Source: Lactobacillus corticis
GTDB taxonomy: Bacteria; Bacillota; Bacilli; Lactobacillales; Lactobacillaceae
Assembly: GCF_018327645.1 (NCBI RefSeq)
Contig: NZ_BMAY01000017.1
Span: 1-33,470 of the forward strand
Length of the DNA: 33,470 bases
Direction of reading: 5' to 3'
Below, piece by piece: positions 7,099 through 15,714 of this stretch. Under the pieces are notes generated by a model. It made no database searches. It was not told the origin of the DNA and saw nothing but the letters and a program-made list of their open reading frames with translations. Both the position numbers and the translations under genes were made by a program. The number at the start of each line of letters is the position of its first letter. The stretch's first letter is position 1.

Positions 7099-8478
7099 AT
7101 GAAGTATATCGATACTTATAAGGGTAAAAATGTATTAGTTTTAGGTTTAGGCAAGAGTGGCTATGCGGTAAGCAAATTGTTGTTAAAGCTTGGCGCACGC
7201 ATTACGCTCAATGACAAATCAGATTTGGCGCACAATGAACAGGCCAAGGATTTGGCAGAACAAGGCGTACGAGTGATTGGGGGACATCACCCAGTAGAGC
7301 TTTTATCCCAGGAACACTTTGATTATTTTGTAAAAAATCCTGGTATTCCATACGAAAACCCAATGGTAGCAAAAGCCCAAGAGTTAGGACTTCCCATCAT
7401 CACCGAACCAGAAATTGCTTTAAGCTGCAGCGAGGCACCATATATTTGTGTGACAGGTTCAAATGGCAAGACCACTACAGTGATGTTGACCCAACAAATT
7501 TTGGATCATCATTTAGCTAAAACTGGCCATCACGCTTATGCTGTGGGCAATATCGGAACTCCAATTTCGTCAGTGGTAACCAAGGCTACAAAAGATGATA
7601 TCTTAGTGGTGGAAATTTCCAGTTTCCAATTATTGGGCGTCACTGATATCAATCCTAAAGCTGCGGCAATTGTTGATATTTACCCAAATGTGCATTTGGA
7701 CTATCACAAAACTTTCGAGAACTATGTTCAGGCTAAGTTAAATGTGACCAGATTCCAAACTCCTGATGATTACTTCATTGCTAATTACGATCAAAAAGAA
7801 ATTTTGGCCAAAGAGCAAGCTTTAACTAAGGCGCAAATACAAACATTTTCTGAAACTGATCCAGCTGCTGATTACTATATTGGTGAAGATGCCTTAATGT
7901 ATCACGATCAAAAAATCATGCCGCTGGATGAGATTAAACTGCCTGGTATTCATAACCAACAAAATTGTTTAGTTGCAATTTCGCTGGCACGTTTGTTTGG
8001 TGCAGAAAACGATGACATAACGGCAATCTTGAGCAGTTTTGGAGGCGCCAAGCACCGCTTACAATATGTCGGAACAATCGATGAGCGAAAGTTTTATAAT
8101 GATTCTAAATCGACCAATATTGAAGCAGCGAGCGTTGCTCTTCCATCATTCAAAGCCCCTGAGGTATGGATTGCCGGAGGATTAGATCGCGGGTTTGTCT
8201 TTGATGATTTAGTTGAGTTGATTAAAGAGCATGTAAAAGCAGCTGTCTTGTATGGCGAAAGCCGCTACCTTTTGGCCGATGCTTGCCGTAAGGCGGGAGT
8301 AAAGCAAATTGTTATTGTAGATACGCTGATGGAAGCAGTTCCTAATGCTTGGCGATTGTCTAACGCAGGTGATGTTATTCTGTTCTCACCAGCTTGTGCT
8401 TCTTGGGATCAATTCCGGACTTTTGAAGAACGTGGCGACTACTTTGTTAAATTTATAAAAGAATTGAAGACGAAATAA
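7099..8478 (+). CDS. murD: UDP-N-acetylmuramoylalanine--D-glutamate ligase MurD
   Basis: A 459-aa cytoplasmic Mur ligase that adds D-Glu to UDP-MurNAc-Ala with ATP. It has an N-terminal UDP-binding Rossmann domain (VLVLGLGKSGYAVSKLL), the ATP P-loop TGSNGKTTT (Gly120-Lys124), the central VEISSFQL, and C-terminal FYNDSKSTN and IAGGLDRG. No clear Shine-Dalgarno precedes the ATG; the nearest G-run (GGGG just before the mraY stop) is too far. Translation probably depends on coupling with mraY, 12 nt upstream. Confidence 0.97.
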   Translation: MKYIDTYKGKNVLVLGLGKSGYAVSKLLLKLGARITLNDKSDLAHNEQAKDLAEQGVRVIGGHHPVELLSQEHFDYFVKNPGIPYENPMVAKAQELGLPIITEPEIALSCSEAPYICVTGSNGKTTTVMLTQQILDHHLAKTGHHAYAVGNIGTPISSVVTKATKDDILVVEISSFQLLGVTDINPKAAAIVDIYPNVHLDYHKTFENYVQAKLNVTRFQTPDDYFIANYDQKEILAKEQALTKAQIQTFSETDPAADYYIGEDALMYHDQKIMPLDEIKLPGIHNQQNCLVAISLARLFGAENDDITAILSSFGGAKHRLQYVGTIDERKFYNDSKSTNIEAASVALPSFKAPEVWIAGGLDRGFVFDDLVELIKEHVKAAVLYGESRYLLADACRKAGVKQIVIVDTLMEAVPNAWRLSNAGDVILFSPACASWDQFRTFEERGDYFVKFIKELKTK

Positions 8479-8479
8479 A

Positions 8480-9586
8480 ATGAGAGTTATTTTTACAGGT
8501 GGCGGTACAGGTGGCCACATTTACCCAATCATGGCGATTATTGAGCGATTAGAAGAGCGCGGAATTGCCAATAAAGATGAAATACTGTTTGTTGGTACTG
8601 AAAAGGGACTGGAAAGCAAGATTGTTCCAGCTGCCGGGGTTAATTTTACAACCATCAAGATTCAAGGCTTTAACCGGAAAAATCCCCTGAAAAATTTTGA
8701 AACCATTGAATTGTTCTTGAAGGCAACCAAGCGTGCCAAGGAAATTATCAAGGACTTCAAACCGGACTTGGTTTTGGGTACAGGTGGTTATGTCAGCGGA
8801 GCAGTTGTTTATGAAGCTGCTAAAATGCACATTCCAACAATGATCCATGAATCTAACAGTGTGGTTGGTTTAGCCAATAAGTTTTTGGGTCACTATGTTG
8901 ATCGAATTTGCTATACTTTTGAGGATGCTGCTAAACAATTTGGCGAAAAGAAAAAGTTGGTGAAGACAGGAAATCCCCGCTCCCAACAAGTCTTAAATTT
9001 AAACTTGGAACCATTTGATCTGACTCAGTGGGGCTTTGAAACTGATGTTCCAACTGTTTTGGTGTTTGGCGGCTCGCGCGGTGCTCTAGCAATAAACCGG
9101 GTGATGTTAAAGTCATTAAAGGAACTGGAAAACAAGCCTTATCAAATTGTGTGGGCAACCGGTACCTACTACTATGATGCCATTGATAAAAAGTTGGCCG
9201 ATCACCATTTAGGCGAAAATATTAAGATTTTGCCATATATTGAAAATATGCCAGCCTTGCTTCCTGAAATGACTTGCGTGGTTGCTCGTTCTGGAGCAAC
9301 TAGTTTAGCCGAATTTACGGCTTTGGGGGTACCCGCAATCTTAATCCCTAGTCCTAACGTAACGCACAACCATCAGCTTAAAAATGCGCAGGACATGGAA
9401 GCGCGCGGAGCGGCAATTGTGATCCCGGAAGATGATCTGAATCCAAACAGTTTTGTGTCATCGATTGACCATTTGCTGCTTGATCAAAAAGCCGCACAAG
9501 CAATGAGCGCAGCTTCAAAGCAAATGGGCGTTCCCGATTCATCGGATCAAATTATTAAAGTGATGGATGAATTAGTACACGGTTAA
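8480..9586 (+). CDS. murG: UDP-GlcNAc:lipid I N-acetylglucosaminyltransferase MurG
   Basis: A 368-aa GT-B fold enzyme that converts lipid I to lipid II on the inner membrane face. Motifs are FTGGGTGGHIYP at the N-terminus, GTGGYVSG (about residues 95-102), and the C-terminal VVARSGATSLAEFTALGVP with HNHQLKNA for UDP-GlcNAc binding. It starts one base after the murD stop, with only a weak GAAGACG SD, so coupling with murD is likely. Confidence 0.97.
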   Translation: MRVIFTGGGTGGHIYPIMAIIERLEERGIANKDEILFVGTEKGLESKIVPAAGVNFTTIKIQGFNRKNPLKNFETIELFLKATKRAKEIIKDFKPDLVLGTGGYVSGAVVYEAAKMHIPTMIHESNSVVGLANKFLGHYVDRICYTFEDAAKQFGEKKKLVKTGNPRSQQVLNLNLEPFDLTQWGFETDVPTVLVFGGSRGALAINRVMLKSLKELENKPYQIVWATGTYYYDAIDKKLADHHLGENIKILPYIENMPALLPEMTCVVARSGATSLAEFTALGVPAILIPSPNVTHNHQLKNAQDMEARGAAIVIPEDDLNPNSFVSSIDHLLLDQKAAQAMSAASKQMGVPDSSDQIIKVMDELVHG

Positions 9587-9606
9587 CCTACAAGGAGGTG
9601 AGGCAG

Positions 9607-10455
9607 GTGCCCAAAAAAGGTGTAACCAAAAAAGATCCCCGCAAAGAGCTTTCGCCATATTTAAATCACCAAGAGCAGGTGAAGAACCGCGGAAAACAGA
9701 AAAAAGTGTCTGCCTCGCTGACAAATTTACAGGCTGAACGGCGCAGGTCGCTGCGGCGACGAATGAGCATCTTTGTAATTATCGCCATAATCATGATTCT
9801 AGCTTTGGGCTATTATATTTCACCATTAGCTAATATTGCTGATATTGAAGTTAGCGGCGCTAGTGACCTGTCACCGACGCAAATCGCCAAAAAATCTGGA
9901 ATTCAGGCTGATGATAAAGTAATAAGTCAATTGTTTAATCAAAATGAAATCAGCGAGCGAGTTAAAAAAGCGTATCCTGAAATTAAGAGTGTGAAAGTAG
10001 CTGTCAAAGAAATTAATCATGTCGTTTTAAAGGTGAGCGAACGTGAAACAGTCGGCTATGTGAAAACTGGTTCCAGTTATCGGAAGTTGCTAACGAATGG
10101 TCGTTTAGGCAAACAGCACTTGAAATGGGATGTGGTTGACCACGATAAGCCACTCTATCTTGGCTTTTCCAAACGCAGTGTTTTGGATCGGAATTTTAAG
10201 CTTTTCCAAGCATTGCCTGCAAGTTTTAGAAGTCAAGTAAAATTGATTTCAGGAAATACTAAGAGGTCAACTCAAGTAATTTATATCATGAAAGACGGCA
10301 ATGTCGTCATTGGCAATATAGATACTTTTAAACAAAAGGTTCATTATTATGACGCTATTAGAGCTAAGGCTGATAAACATAGTTTGATTGATATGGAAAT
10401 TGGCGCTTTTAGTCGCAAATTAACCAGTAAAGAAAGAAAAATGTATGGCGTTTAA
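9607..10455 (+). CDS. divIB: Cell division protein DivIB/FtsQ
   Basis: A 282-aa bitopic division protein: long basic cytoplasmic tail (about 1-55), one transmembrane helix (IFVIIAIIMILALGYYI), POTRA domain beginning IADIEVSGASDLSPTQI, then a beta domain. I prefer GTG 9607 to GTG 9598 because the SD AAGGAGG occupies 9592-9598 and overlaps the earlier codon, leaving 8 nt to 9607. DivIB stabilises the FtsL-DivIC complex and helps control PBP2x. Confidence 0.92.
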   Translation: MPKKGVTKKDPRKELSPYLNHQEQVKNRGKQKKVSASLTNLQAERRRSLRRRMSIFVIIAIIMILALGYYISPLANIADIEVSGASDLSPTQIAKKSGIQADDKVISQLFNQNEISERVKKAYPEIKSVKVAVKEINHVVLKVSERETVGYVKTGSSYRKLLTNGRLGKQHLKWDVVDHDKPLYLGFSKRSVLDRNFKLFQALPASFRSQVKLISGNTKRSTQVIYIMKDGNVVIGNIDTFKQKVHYYDAIRAKADKHSLIDMEIGAFSRKLTSKERKMYGV

Positions 10456-10510
10456 TGAAAAATTGATGGACTTAAAGCAATTCGTTGATAGGCTGAAGAT
10501 GGGGGCTTAA
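10445..10510 (+). CDS. Possible 21-aa coupling peptide between divIB and ftsA
   Basis: An ATG inside the last codons of divIB opens a frame of 21 codons (MAFNEKLMDLKQFV...) that fills the whole divIB-ftsA gap and stops 2 nt before the ftsA TTG. The SD is weak (AAAGAAAG). It could carry ribosomes to the poor TTG start of ftsA. Chance is a real alternative for so short a frame. Confidence 0.25.
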   Translation: MAFNEKLMDLKQFVDRLKMGA

Positions 10511-10512
10511 TC

Positions 10513-11874
10513 TTGGAAAACTCAAATTTATTGGTTGGTCTGGATATTGGGACCACAAGCATTAAAGCAGTTGTTGCTGATAACGGCCGCGTAATCGGAG
10601 CGGTAGCCACCCCGAATACCGGGATGCGACACGGACATATTGTTGATATTGATGAAACCGCAGCTTCGATAAAACGGGCCCTAACTGATATTTCTGAAAA
10701 AACAGGCACTACTATTCATCGCGTGGTTACAGGCTTACCGGTGGGAATGCTGCAGCTGGAGCCGGCCGCTGGCTTGACCACGATAGATGAAAATGGTCGA
10801 GAAGTAAATAATAATGATGTTAAGCGGGTTTTGCAAGCTGCGATCAAATCGGCAATCAAAGATGGGCGCGAGCCAATTTCGTATTTGCCAAGTCGGTTTA
10901 TCATCGATGGCAAAACCAATGTCGACGATCCCCGAAAAATGATTGCTCATTCATTGGCAGTCAATGGGATCTTGTTAACCGCACCAAGTGGTGACTTGCA
11001 TAATTTAAATAAGGCGATTGAACGCGCAAATTACTACAATAACTTCTTTGTGCCTACTCCTTTAGCAATTGCCAGCGTTGCGCTGGATGAGGGAGAACGA
11101 ACCTTTGGCGCAATCATTTTGGACTTTGGTGGCGGCGTGACAAGTGCAACCGTAATTCATCAAGGTCAAATTAAATACGCCAAAGTAGATCTCGAAGGTG
11201 GCAGCGATATTACCAATGATATTTCGGTCGTTTTGTCAACTTCGAAAAAAGAAGCCGAGCAAATCAAGATCGATTACGGTTATGCCGATCCCCGACTTGC
11301 TTCTGAACAAGCAAAGTTTGCGGTAAGAAGCGTCGGAGCTACCCAGCAGCAAATGATTGATGAAAAATATCTCAGTGAAATTATTAATGCGCGGGTTAAC
11401 CAAATCATTAATCGAATTGGCGGCGGCTTAGTTAAGCATGATACTTTAAAACTGCCCGGTGGCATTATTATCACGGGTGGTACCAGCTTGCTCCAAGGAA
11501 TAGATTCTTTGGTAAGTCAAAAGCTTAATGTTAAAACCAAGCTCTATCAACCGGATCAATTGGGTATTCGGAACCCAGCATATACTGCAGGGTATGGGAT
11601 TGTTAAGTATGCTTACAACATGTCAGAAATTGACTATTTGGTGGAAAATGTCATTTACGGGAGTCAAGCTGTTCCAGATCTTCCTGAAAGCAAGCCAAAA
11701 AAGGAAAGAAACGCAAAAAGACAGCCTACACCTAGTGAAACTATTGTCAAAGAAGATTATAATGTAAGTAATACGCCAAGAAGTGATGAATCTTCAGAAG
11801 CTGAGCAGACAAATAAGAAAGAAAAGAAAGAACCAGGAAGCTTTACCAGTTTCTTTAAAAAGTTCTTTGATTAA
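10513..11874 (+). CDS. ftsA: Cell division protein FtsA
   Basis: A 453-aa actin-like ATPase that tethers FtsZ to the membrane. Visible features are phosphate-1 loop LLVGLDIGTTSIKAVVAD at residues 5-22, phosphate-2 region FGAIILDFGGGVTSATVI, the adenosine motif IIITGGTSLLQG, a variable basic/acidic linker (about 400-440), and the C-terminal amphipathic helix GSFTSFFKKFFD that would insert in the membrane. The start is TTG 10513, with GGGGG 7 nt upstream as the only SD-like sequence. ftsZ follows after 15 nt. Confidence 0.96.
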   Translation: MENSNLLVGLDIGTTSIKAVVADNGRVIGAVATPNTGMRHGHIVDIDETAASIKRALTDISEKTGTTIHRVVTGLPVGMLQLEPAAGLTTIDENGREVNNNDVKRVLQAAIKSAIKDGREPISYLPSRFIIDGKTNVDDPRKMIAHSLAVNGILLTAPSGDLHNLNKAIERANYYNNFFVPTPLAIASVALDEGERTFGAIILDFGGGVTSATVIHQGQIKYAKVDLEGGSDITNDISVVLSTSKKEAEQIKIDYGYADPRLASEQAKFAVRSVGATQQQMIDEKYLSEIINARVNQIINRIGGGLVKHDTLKLPGGIIITGGTSLLQGIDSLVSQKLNVKTKLYQPDQLGIRNPAYTAGYGIVKYAYNMSEIDYLVENVIYGSQAVPDLPESKPKKERNAKRQPTPSETIVKEDYNVSNTPRSDESSEAEQTNKKEKKEPGSFTSFFKKFFD

Positions 11875-11889
11875 AGGTGGTTAATTTAG

Positions 11890-13224
11890 ATGGATTTTAC
11901 GTTCGATTCAGATGACAACAAGAATGCTGTTATAAAAGTTATCGGTGTTGGTGGCGCCGGTGGTAACGCTGTTAACCGAATGATTGATGATGGAGTTCAA
12001 GGAGTTTCCTTCATTGCAGCTAATACAGATGTACAAGCATTAAATAGCAATAAAGCTGAGAATAAGATCCAACTTGGGCCAAAGTTGACCAGAGGGTTAG
12101 GCGCAGGTTCACATCCTGAAGTTGGACAAAAAGCAGCCGAAGAAAGCGAACAAACAATCGAGGATGCCTTAAAGGGCGCAGATATGATCTTTATCACAGC
12201 TGGTATGGGTGGTGGCACCGGTACTGGTGCTGCTCCAGTGGTAGCTAAGATTGCCCGGGAAACTGGTGCTTTGACCGTTGGGGTAGTTACTCGTCCTTTT
12301 AGCTTTGAAGGCCCGCGTCGATCAAAGAACGCCAGTGATGGGATTGCTCAACTGAAAGAATATGTTGATACGTTGGTTATCATTGCCAACAACCGTCTTT
12401 TGGAAATGGTCGACAAAAAGACCCCAATGATGGATGCCTTCAAGGAAGCCGATAATGTTTTGAAACAAGGTGTTCAAGGTATTTCTGACTTGATTACTTC
12501 AACTGACTACGTGAACTTGGACTTTGCCGATGTTAAGACGGTTATGGAAAATCAAGGGGCAGCCCTGATGGGAATTGGCCGTGCTAGCGGCGAAAACCGG
12601 ACAGTTGAGGCAACCAAGCTGGCAATTAGCTCACCATTATTGGAAGTCTCGATTGATGGTGCTAAGCAAGTCCTGTTGAACATTACAGGTGGCCCAGACT
12701 TAACTTTATTTGAAGCGCAAGATGCGTCCGAAATTGTTTCTAAAGCAGCCGGTGACGATGTTAACATTATTTTCGGTACTTCTATTAATCCTAACCTTGG
12801 TGATGAAGTCGTGGTTACGGTCATTGCTACGGGGATTGATTCTGAAGTTGAAGCAGAAGCATCAAAGCAATTGCCAGGTCGGAGTCACCAAGTTAAGGCT
12901 AAGCCGGCTCCTGAAGTTAAGCCTAATTCAACGGCTTCAGTCCAACCTGCACCAAGTCAAGCGGTTCAACCCCAAGCTCAACCTGAACCAGTTAAGCCTG
13001 CTGAACCTAACAAACCGAAGAAACAAGAGACAATGGTCGACCCAACGAGTGTTTGGGGTTTAAATGATGGTGGAAATAAGCGTCGGAACGAAAATAATCA
13101 AACTGATGACTTAAATTCATTTACCAACGACGATAACAGCAACATCTCACAAATTGAAACAAGCCTGCAAGAAGATGACGATAACGATTCAATTCCGTTC
13201 TTCAAGCACCGTGGTGAAAACTAA
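11890..13224 (+). CDS. ftsZ: Cell division protein FtsZ
   Basis: A 444-aa tubulin-like GTPase that forms the Z-ring. The GTP-binding signature GGGTGTG is at residues 107-113; the T7 synergy loop is in [11 protein letters not shown]. After the globular core (about 320 aa) comes a long disordered linker rich in P, Q and K, then acidic residues and the terminal [11 protein letters not shown], which acts as the conserved C-terminal peptide that docks FtsA and SepF. The SD AAGGTGG (11874-11880) sits 9 nt before the ATG. Linker length is in the high range seen in lactobacilli. Confidence 0.98.
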   Translation: MDFTFDSDDNKNAVIKVIGVGGAGGNAVNRMIDDGVQGVSFIAANTDVQALNSNKAENKIQLGPKLTRGLGAGSHPEVGQKAAEESEQTIEDALKGADMIFITAGMGGGTGTGAAPVVAKIARETGALTVGVVTRPFSFEGPRRSKNASDGIAQLKEYVDTLVIIANNRLLEMVDKKTPMMDAFKEADNVLKQGVQGISDLITSTDYVNLDFADVKTVMENQGAALMGIGRASGENRTVEATKLAISSPLLEVSIDGAKQVLLNITGGPDLTLFEAQDASEIVSKAAGDDVNIIFGTSINPNLGDEVVVTVIATGIDSEVEAEASKQLPGRSHQVKAKPAPEVKPNSTASVQPAPSQAVQPQAQPEPVKPAEPNKPKKQETMVDPTSVWGLNDGGNKRRNENNQTDDLNSFTNDDNSNISQIETSLQEDDDNDSIPFFKHRGEN

Positions 13225-13236
13225 GGAGGATTATAG

Positions 13237-13677
13237 ATGGTTCTAGAAAAATTAAACCACTTCTTTGGATTAAATGAAGAAGAAGAAGATACTGAAAACC
13301 AAGCGTACACAAATGAAGACAACGTAACAACTGAAATCCCTCAAAACAAAGGAAATCTGCACCGGGACAATGTTGTTTCATTGCAAGATCACGTTCAACC
13401 GCAAAAGAGTCAAATCCTTTTGTATGAACCACGGGTATTTTCCGATGCCAAGGACGTTGCCCAAAACTTATTGTCAGGCAAGGCAGTCATTGTCAACTTT
13501 AGTCGGATGGAAGATGAACCTTCACGTCGCGTTGTTGATTTTGTGACAGGAACTGTCTATGCCCTTGGAGGTAAAATTCAACGGGTTGGGGACAAGATCT
13601 TCTTGGCGACGCCACCTAAGTTTGAAACTGATGGTAAGATTACTGACATGCTAGATAAGAAAGATCAACTTGGTTAA
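13237..13677 (+). CDS. sepF: Cell division protein SepF
   Basis: A 146-aa protein with an N-terminal amphipathic membrane helix (MVLEKLNHFFGL), an acidic linker, and a C-terminal SepF (DUF552) domain containing AVIVNFSRMEDEPSRRVVDF and GTVYALGGKIQRVGDKIFLATP. SepF forms rings that bundle FtsZ and attach it to the membrane. Strong SD AAGGAGG upstream. It overlaps yggT by one base. Confidence 0.96.
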   Translation: MVLEKLNHFFGLNEEEEDTENQAYTNEDNVTTEIPQNKGNLHRDNVVSLQDHVQPQKSQILLYEPRVFSDAKDVAQNLLSGKAVIVNFSRMEDEPSRRVVDFVTGTVYALGGKIQRVGDKIFLATPPKFETDGKITDMLDKKDQLG

Positions 13678-13973
13678 TGGTTAATTTCTTGCACCTGTTA
13701 TATGAGGTAATAAATTGGGCCTTTTGGGCATATAGTCTTTTGATCGTGATCAATTCAATTATGAGTTGGGCCCCTTTCTTATACAACTCTAAGCTTGGTC
13801 AAATTATAGCCCGAGTTGTTGAGCCGTTTTTGAATATATTTCGAATTGGCCCCTTAGAACGTTTAACGGCTTTTACCGGCTTGGATATTAGTCCCATTAT
13901 TGCCTTGTTTATCTTGTACTTTATTCAAAGATTATTTAGTGATTTGCTGTTGAGATTGATTTTGAGGTATTAA
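13677..13973 (+). CDS. YggT family membrane protein (YlmG)
   Basis: A 98-aa protein with two hydrophobic regions (about 5-30 and 66-98) around the family signature INSIMSWAPFL and RVVEPFLNIFRIGP. YggT/YlmG proteins are conserved between sepF and ylmH in Firmicutes; the function is poorly defined, with proposed roles in septum or nucleoid placement. Its start and stop overlap sepF and ylmH by one base each, so the three are translationally coupled. Confidence 0.93.
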   Translation: MVNFLHLLYEVINWAFWAYSLLIVINSIMSWAPFLYNSKLGQIIARVVEPFLNIFRIGPLERLTAFTGLDISPIIALFILYFIQRLFSDLLLRLILRY

Positions 13974-14785
13974 TGCAAAAAAGACAAGCCAGCAGCTTTT
14001 ACCCACATTTTGAACAAGCAGAAAGACCGACAATTGATTATTTTGTCGGTCTTTTTAATCGGTTAATGTTTCAACAGGAACCGATTTTGACTGATTTTCT
14101 AAACCCTCGAGAGCGTTCGATTCTGCAAACCGTAGTTGGTGGGGAAGCGTTCTTGGATGAATTTGGCGGGTTTAAGCAAGCAGAAAGAAAACGCGTTTGG
14201 TTAACAAGTGAATGGACTAGCCACCAATTTGATGAATTTGAGGTAGCACCATTTGAAATAAAATATCCTAGCAAATTTGCCCAGTTAAGCCATGGTGCCA
14301 TTATGGGAACTTTGGCAAATGCAGGCATCGAGTTAAAATCGTTTGGCGATATTATCACGGATGGCAAGGGTCGTTGGCAATTTTTTGCTAAGGCGGAATT
14401 GACTGACTTTTTTCTTGATGAAATTCAGCGCATTGGATCGACTAAGGTGAAGTTGAATTTGATCGACTGGAAAGAAGTCTTAACTCCTGAGGATGAAAGT
14501 GTTGAAGATACCATTGTCGCAGCTAGCATGCGCGTTGACGCGATTTTAGCAGCAGCTAGCAAACATAGCCGCAAACAAATCCAAGAAGATGTAAATAGTC
14601 AACTTGTAAAATTAAATTGGCATAACTTAGCAGAGTCTAATATAATAGTCAATATAGGTGATGTCATAAGTTTGCGCCATTTTGGAAGGGTGCAAGTGAT
14701 GTCAGTTGCAACAACAAAAAAAGGTAAATTTAAGGTGGTGTTGAAACTTTGGCGAACAAAAGGGCACAAACGCAAAATCGGGTAA
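13973..14785 (+). CDS. S4-domain RNA-binding protein YlmH
   Basis: A 270-aa protein with the YlmH N-terminal domain (FYPHFEQAERP, LTDFLNPRERSIL) and a C-terminal S4 RNA-binding domain (about residues 185-262, SQLVKLNWHNLAESNIIV). In Bacillus, YlmH is implicated in rescue of stalled large ribosomal subunits and lies in the same place in the cluster. Its last 37 nt overlap the divIVA start in another frame. Confidence 0.92.
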   Translation: MQKRQASSFYPHFEQAERPTIDYFVGLFNRLMFQQEPILTDFLNPRERSILQTVVGGEAFLDEFGGFKQAERKRVWLTSEWTSHQFDEFEVAPFEIKYPSKFAQLSHGAIMGTLANAGIELKSFGDIITDGKGRWQFFAKAELTDFFLDEIQRIGSTKVKLNLIDWKEVLTPEDESVEDTIVAASMRVDAILAAASKHSRKQIQEDVNSQLVKLNWHNLAESNIIVNIGDVISLRHFGRVQVMSVATTKKGKFKVVLKLWRTKGHKRKIG

Positions 14786-15495
14786 CGCCGATGGAAATCC
14801 ATAATAAGGAATTCAAACATCGTGGGCCAAAAGGGTATGACGCATACGAAGTTGATAGTTTTTTAGACGACATTATTGACGATTATGGCGATACGCTGGA
14901 TGAAAATGTTGATCTAAAAAATGAAAATTACAGTCTTAAACAGAAGCTTGAGGAAGCCAATAGTGAAAAAACTAAGTTGACCTCACAGTTAGCTGATTTG
15001 CAAAAGCAAAACGAAACCTTGGCAACTAAAGAGCACAAGGCTGAGATCGAAAAAGCCGAGTTAGACCGGGAAAGTCAAGCGATCCTTGACCAAGCTCGAG
15101 ATGAGGCAGCTAAGATCGTCAGTCAAGCTAAGCAAACAGCGGAAAGTGAAAACTCAGCCAAACAGCAAGAGGTTTTCGAATTAGACGCTGCTTACCAAAG
15201 ACTTAAGCAAGAGTTTGCTGAATATCGCGAAAAAGCCAAGAAAATGTTGGAACAACAGTTGGTAATTTTGAATGATGCAAATTTAGACAAACCAGTTGCT
15301 GAAACAAAACCAGCTGATCTTTCTGCAAAGAAAGTTGACAGTTTACCACATAATGACGTAAACTCTAACCAGGTTAATGCAAAAGCATCGACTAAAACTA
15401 GTTTGGAAAAGCCAACTGATACGGTTAAATCGGCAAAACTTGAGGATCCAAGCAATGTCACGATTGTTTTTCCAGACGACTATAAAGATAATTAA
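14749..15495 (+). CDS. divIVA: Division-site/pole protein DivIVA
   Basis: A 248-aa protein with the N-terminal lipid-binding and coiled-coil domain (TPMEIHNKEFKHRGPKGYDA, YEVDSFLDDIIDDYGD), a long central coiled coil (about 55-175) and a disordered, K/S/T-rich tail. It recognises negatively curved membrane at septum and poles. I accept TTG 14749 because TAAGGTGG (14731-14738) lies 10 nt before it; the internal ATG 14791 (MEIHNKEF) lacks an SD. It overlaps ylmH by 37 nt. The tail is longer than in Bacillus. Confidence 0.93.
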   Translation: MANKRAQTQNRVTPMEIHNKEFKHRGPKGYDAYEVDSFLDDIIDDYGDTLDENVDLKNENYSLKQKLEEANSEKTKLTSQLADLQKQNETLATKEHKAEIEKAELDRESQAILDQARDEAAKIVSQAKQTAESENSAKQQEVFELDAAYQRLKQEFAEYREKAKKMLEQQLVILNDANLDKPVAETKPADLSAKKVDSLPHNDVNSNQVNAKASTKTSLEKPTDTVKSAKLEDPSNVTIVFPDDYKDN

Positions 15496-15698
15496 TAGAC
15501 CGACAGTAAAACCTAGGGCGATCGCAGCGAGTTGGTGATGGTGGAAGACCAATAGAAGTGCCCAGATGGTTGATCAGCTGTTATTAAAAGTCTAACGGCC
15601 TGACTATCCGTTACATAGTCGTTAAGTGGAGCAACAGCTCAATTTAGGTGGTACCACGATTAACCTCGTCCTAAGCAGGATGGGGGTTTTTGTTTTAC
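15495..15698 (+). ncRNA. Isoleucine T-box leader of ileS
   Basis: The leader contains stem I with base CGACAG/CTGTTA, an AGTA motif (S-turn side), distal-loop sequence GGTGGAAGACC, and specifier ATC followed by A at 15573-15576, which pairs with tRNA-Ile anticodon GAU. The antiterminator T-box AGGTGGTACCACG is at 15646-15658. The terminator AACCTCGTCCT/AGGATGGGGGTT plus T-run lies at 15662-15692. Uncharged tRNA-Ile would bind the T-box and let transcription reach ileS. I see no convincing separate promoter; TATAAA at 15481 is a weak candidate. Confidence 0.93.
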
Positions 15699-15714
15699 AT
15701 AGAGAGGAAAAAGT

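Noticed and set aside
12710..13063. 117-aa plus-strand ORF inside ftsZ
   Set aside because: Leu/Lys/Gln-rich out-of-frame product of the repetitive FtsZ linker; no SD.
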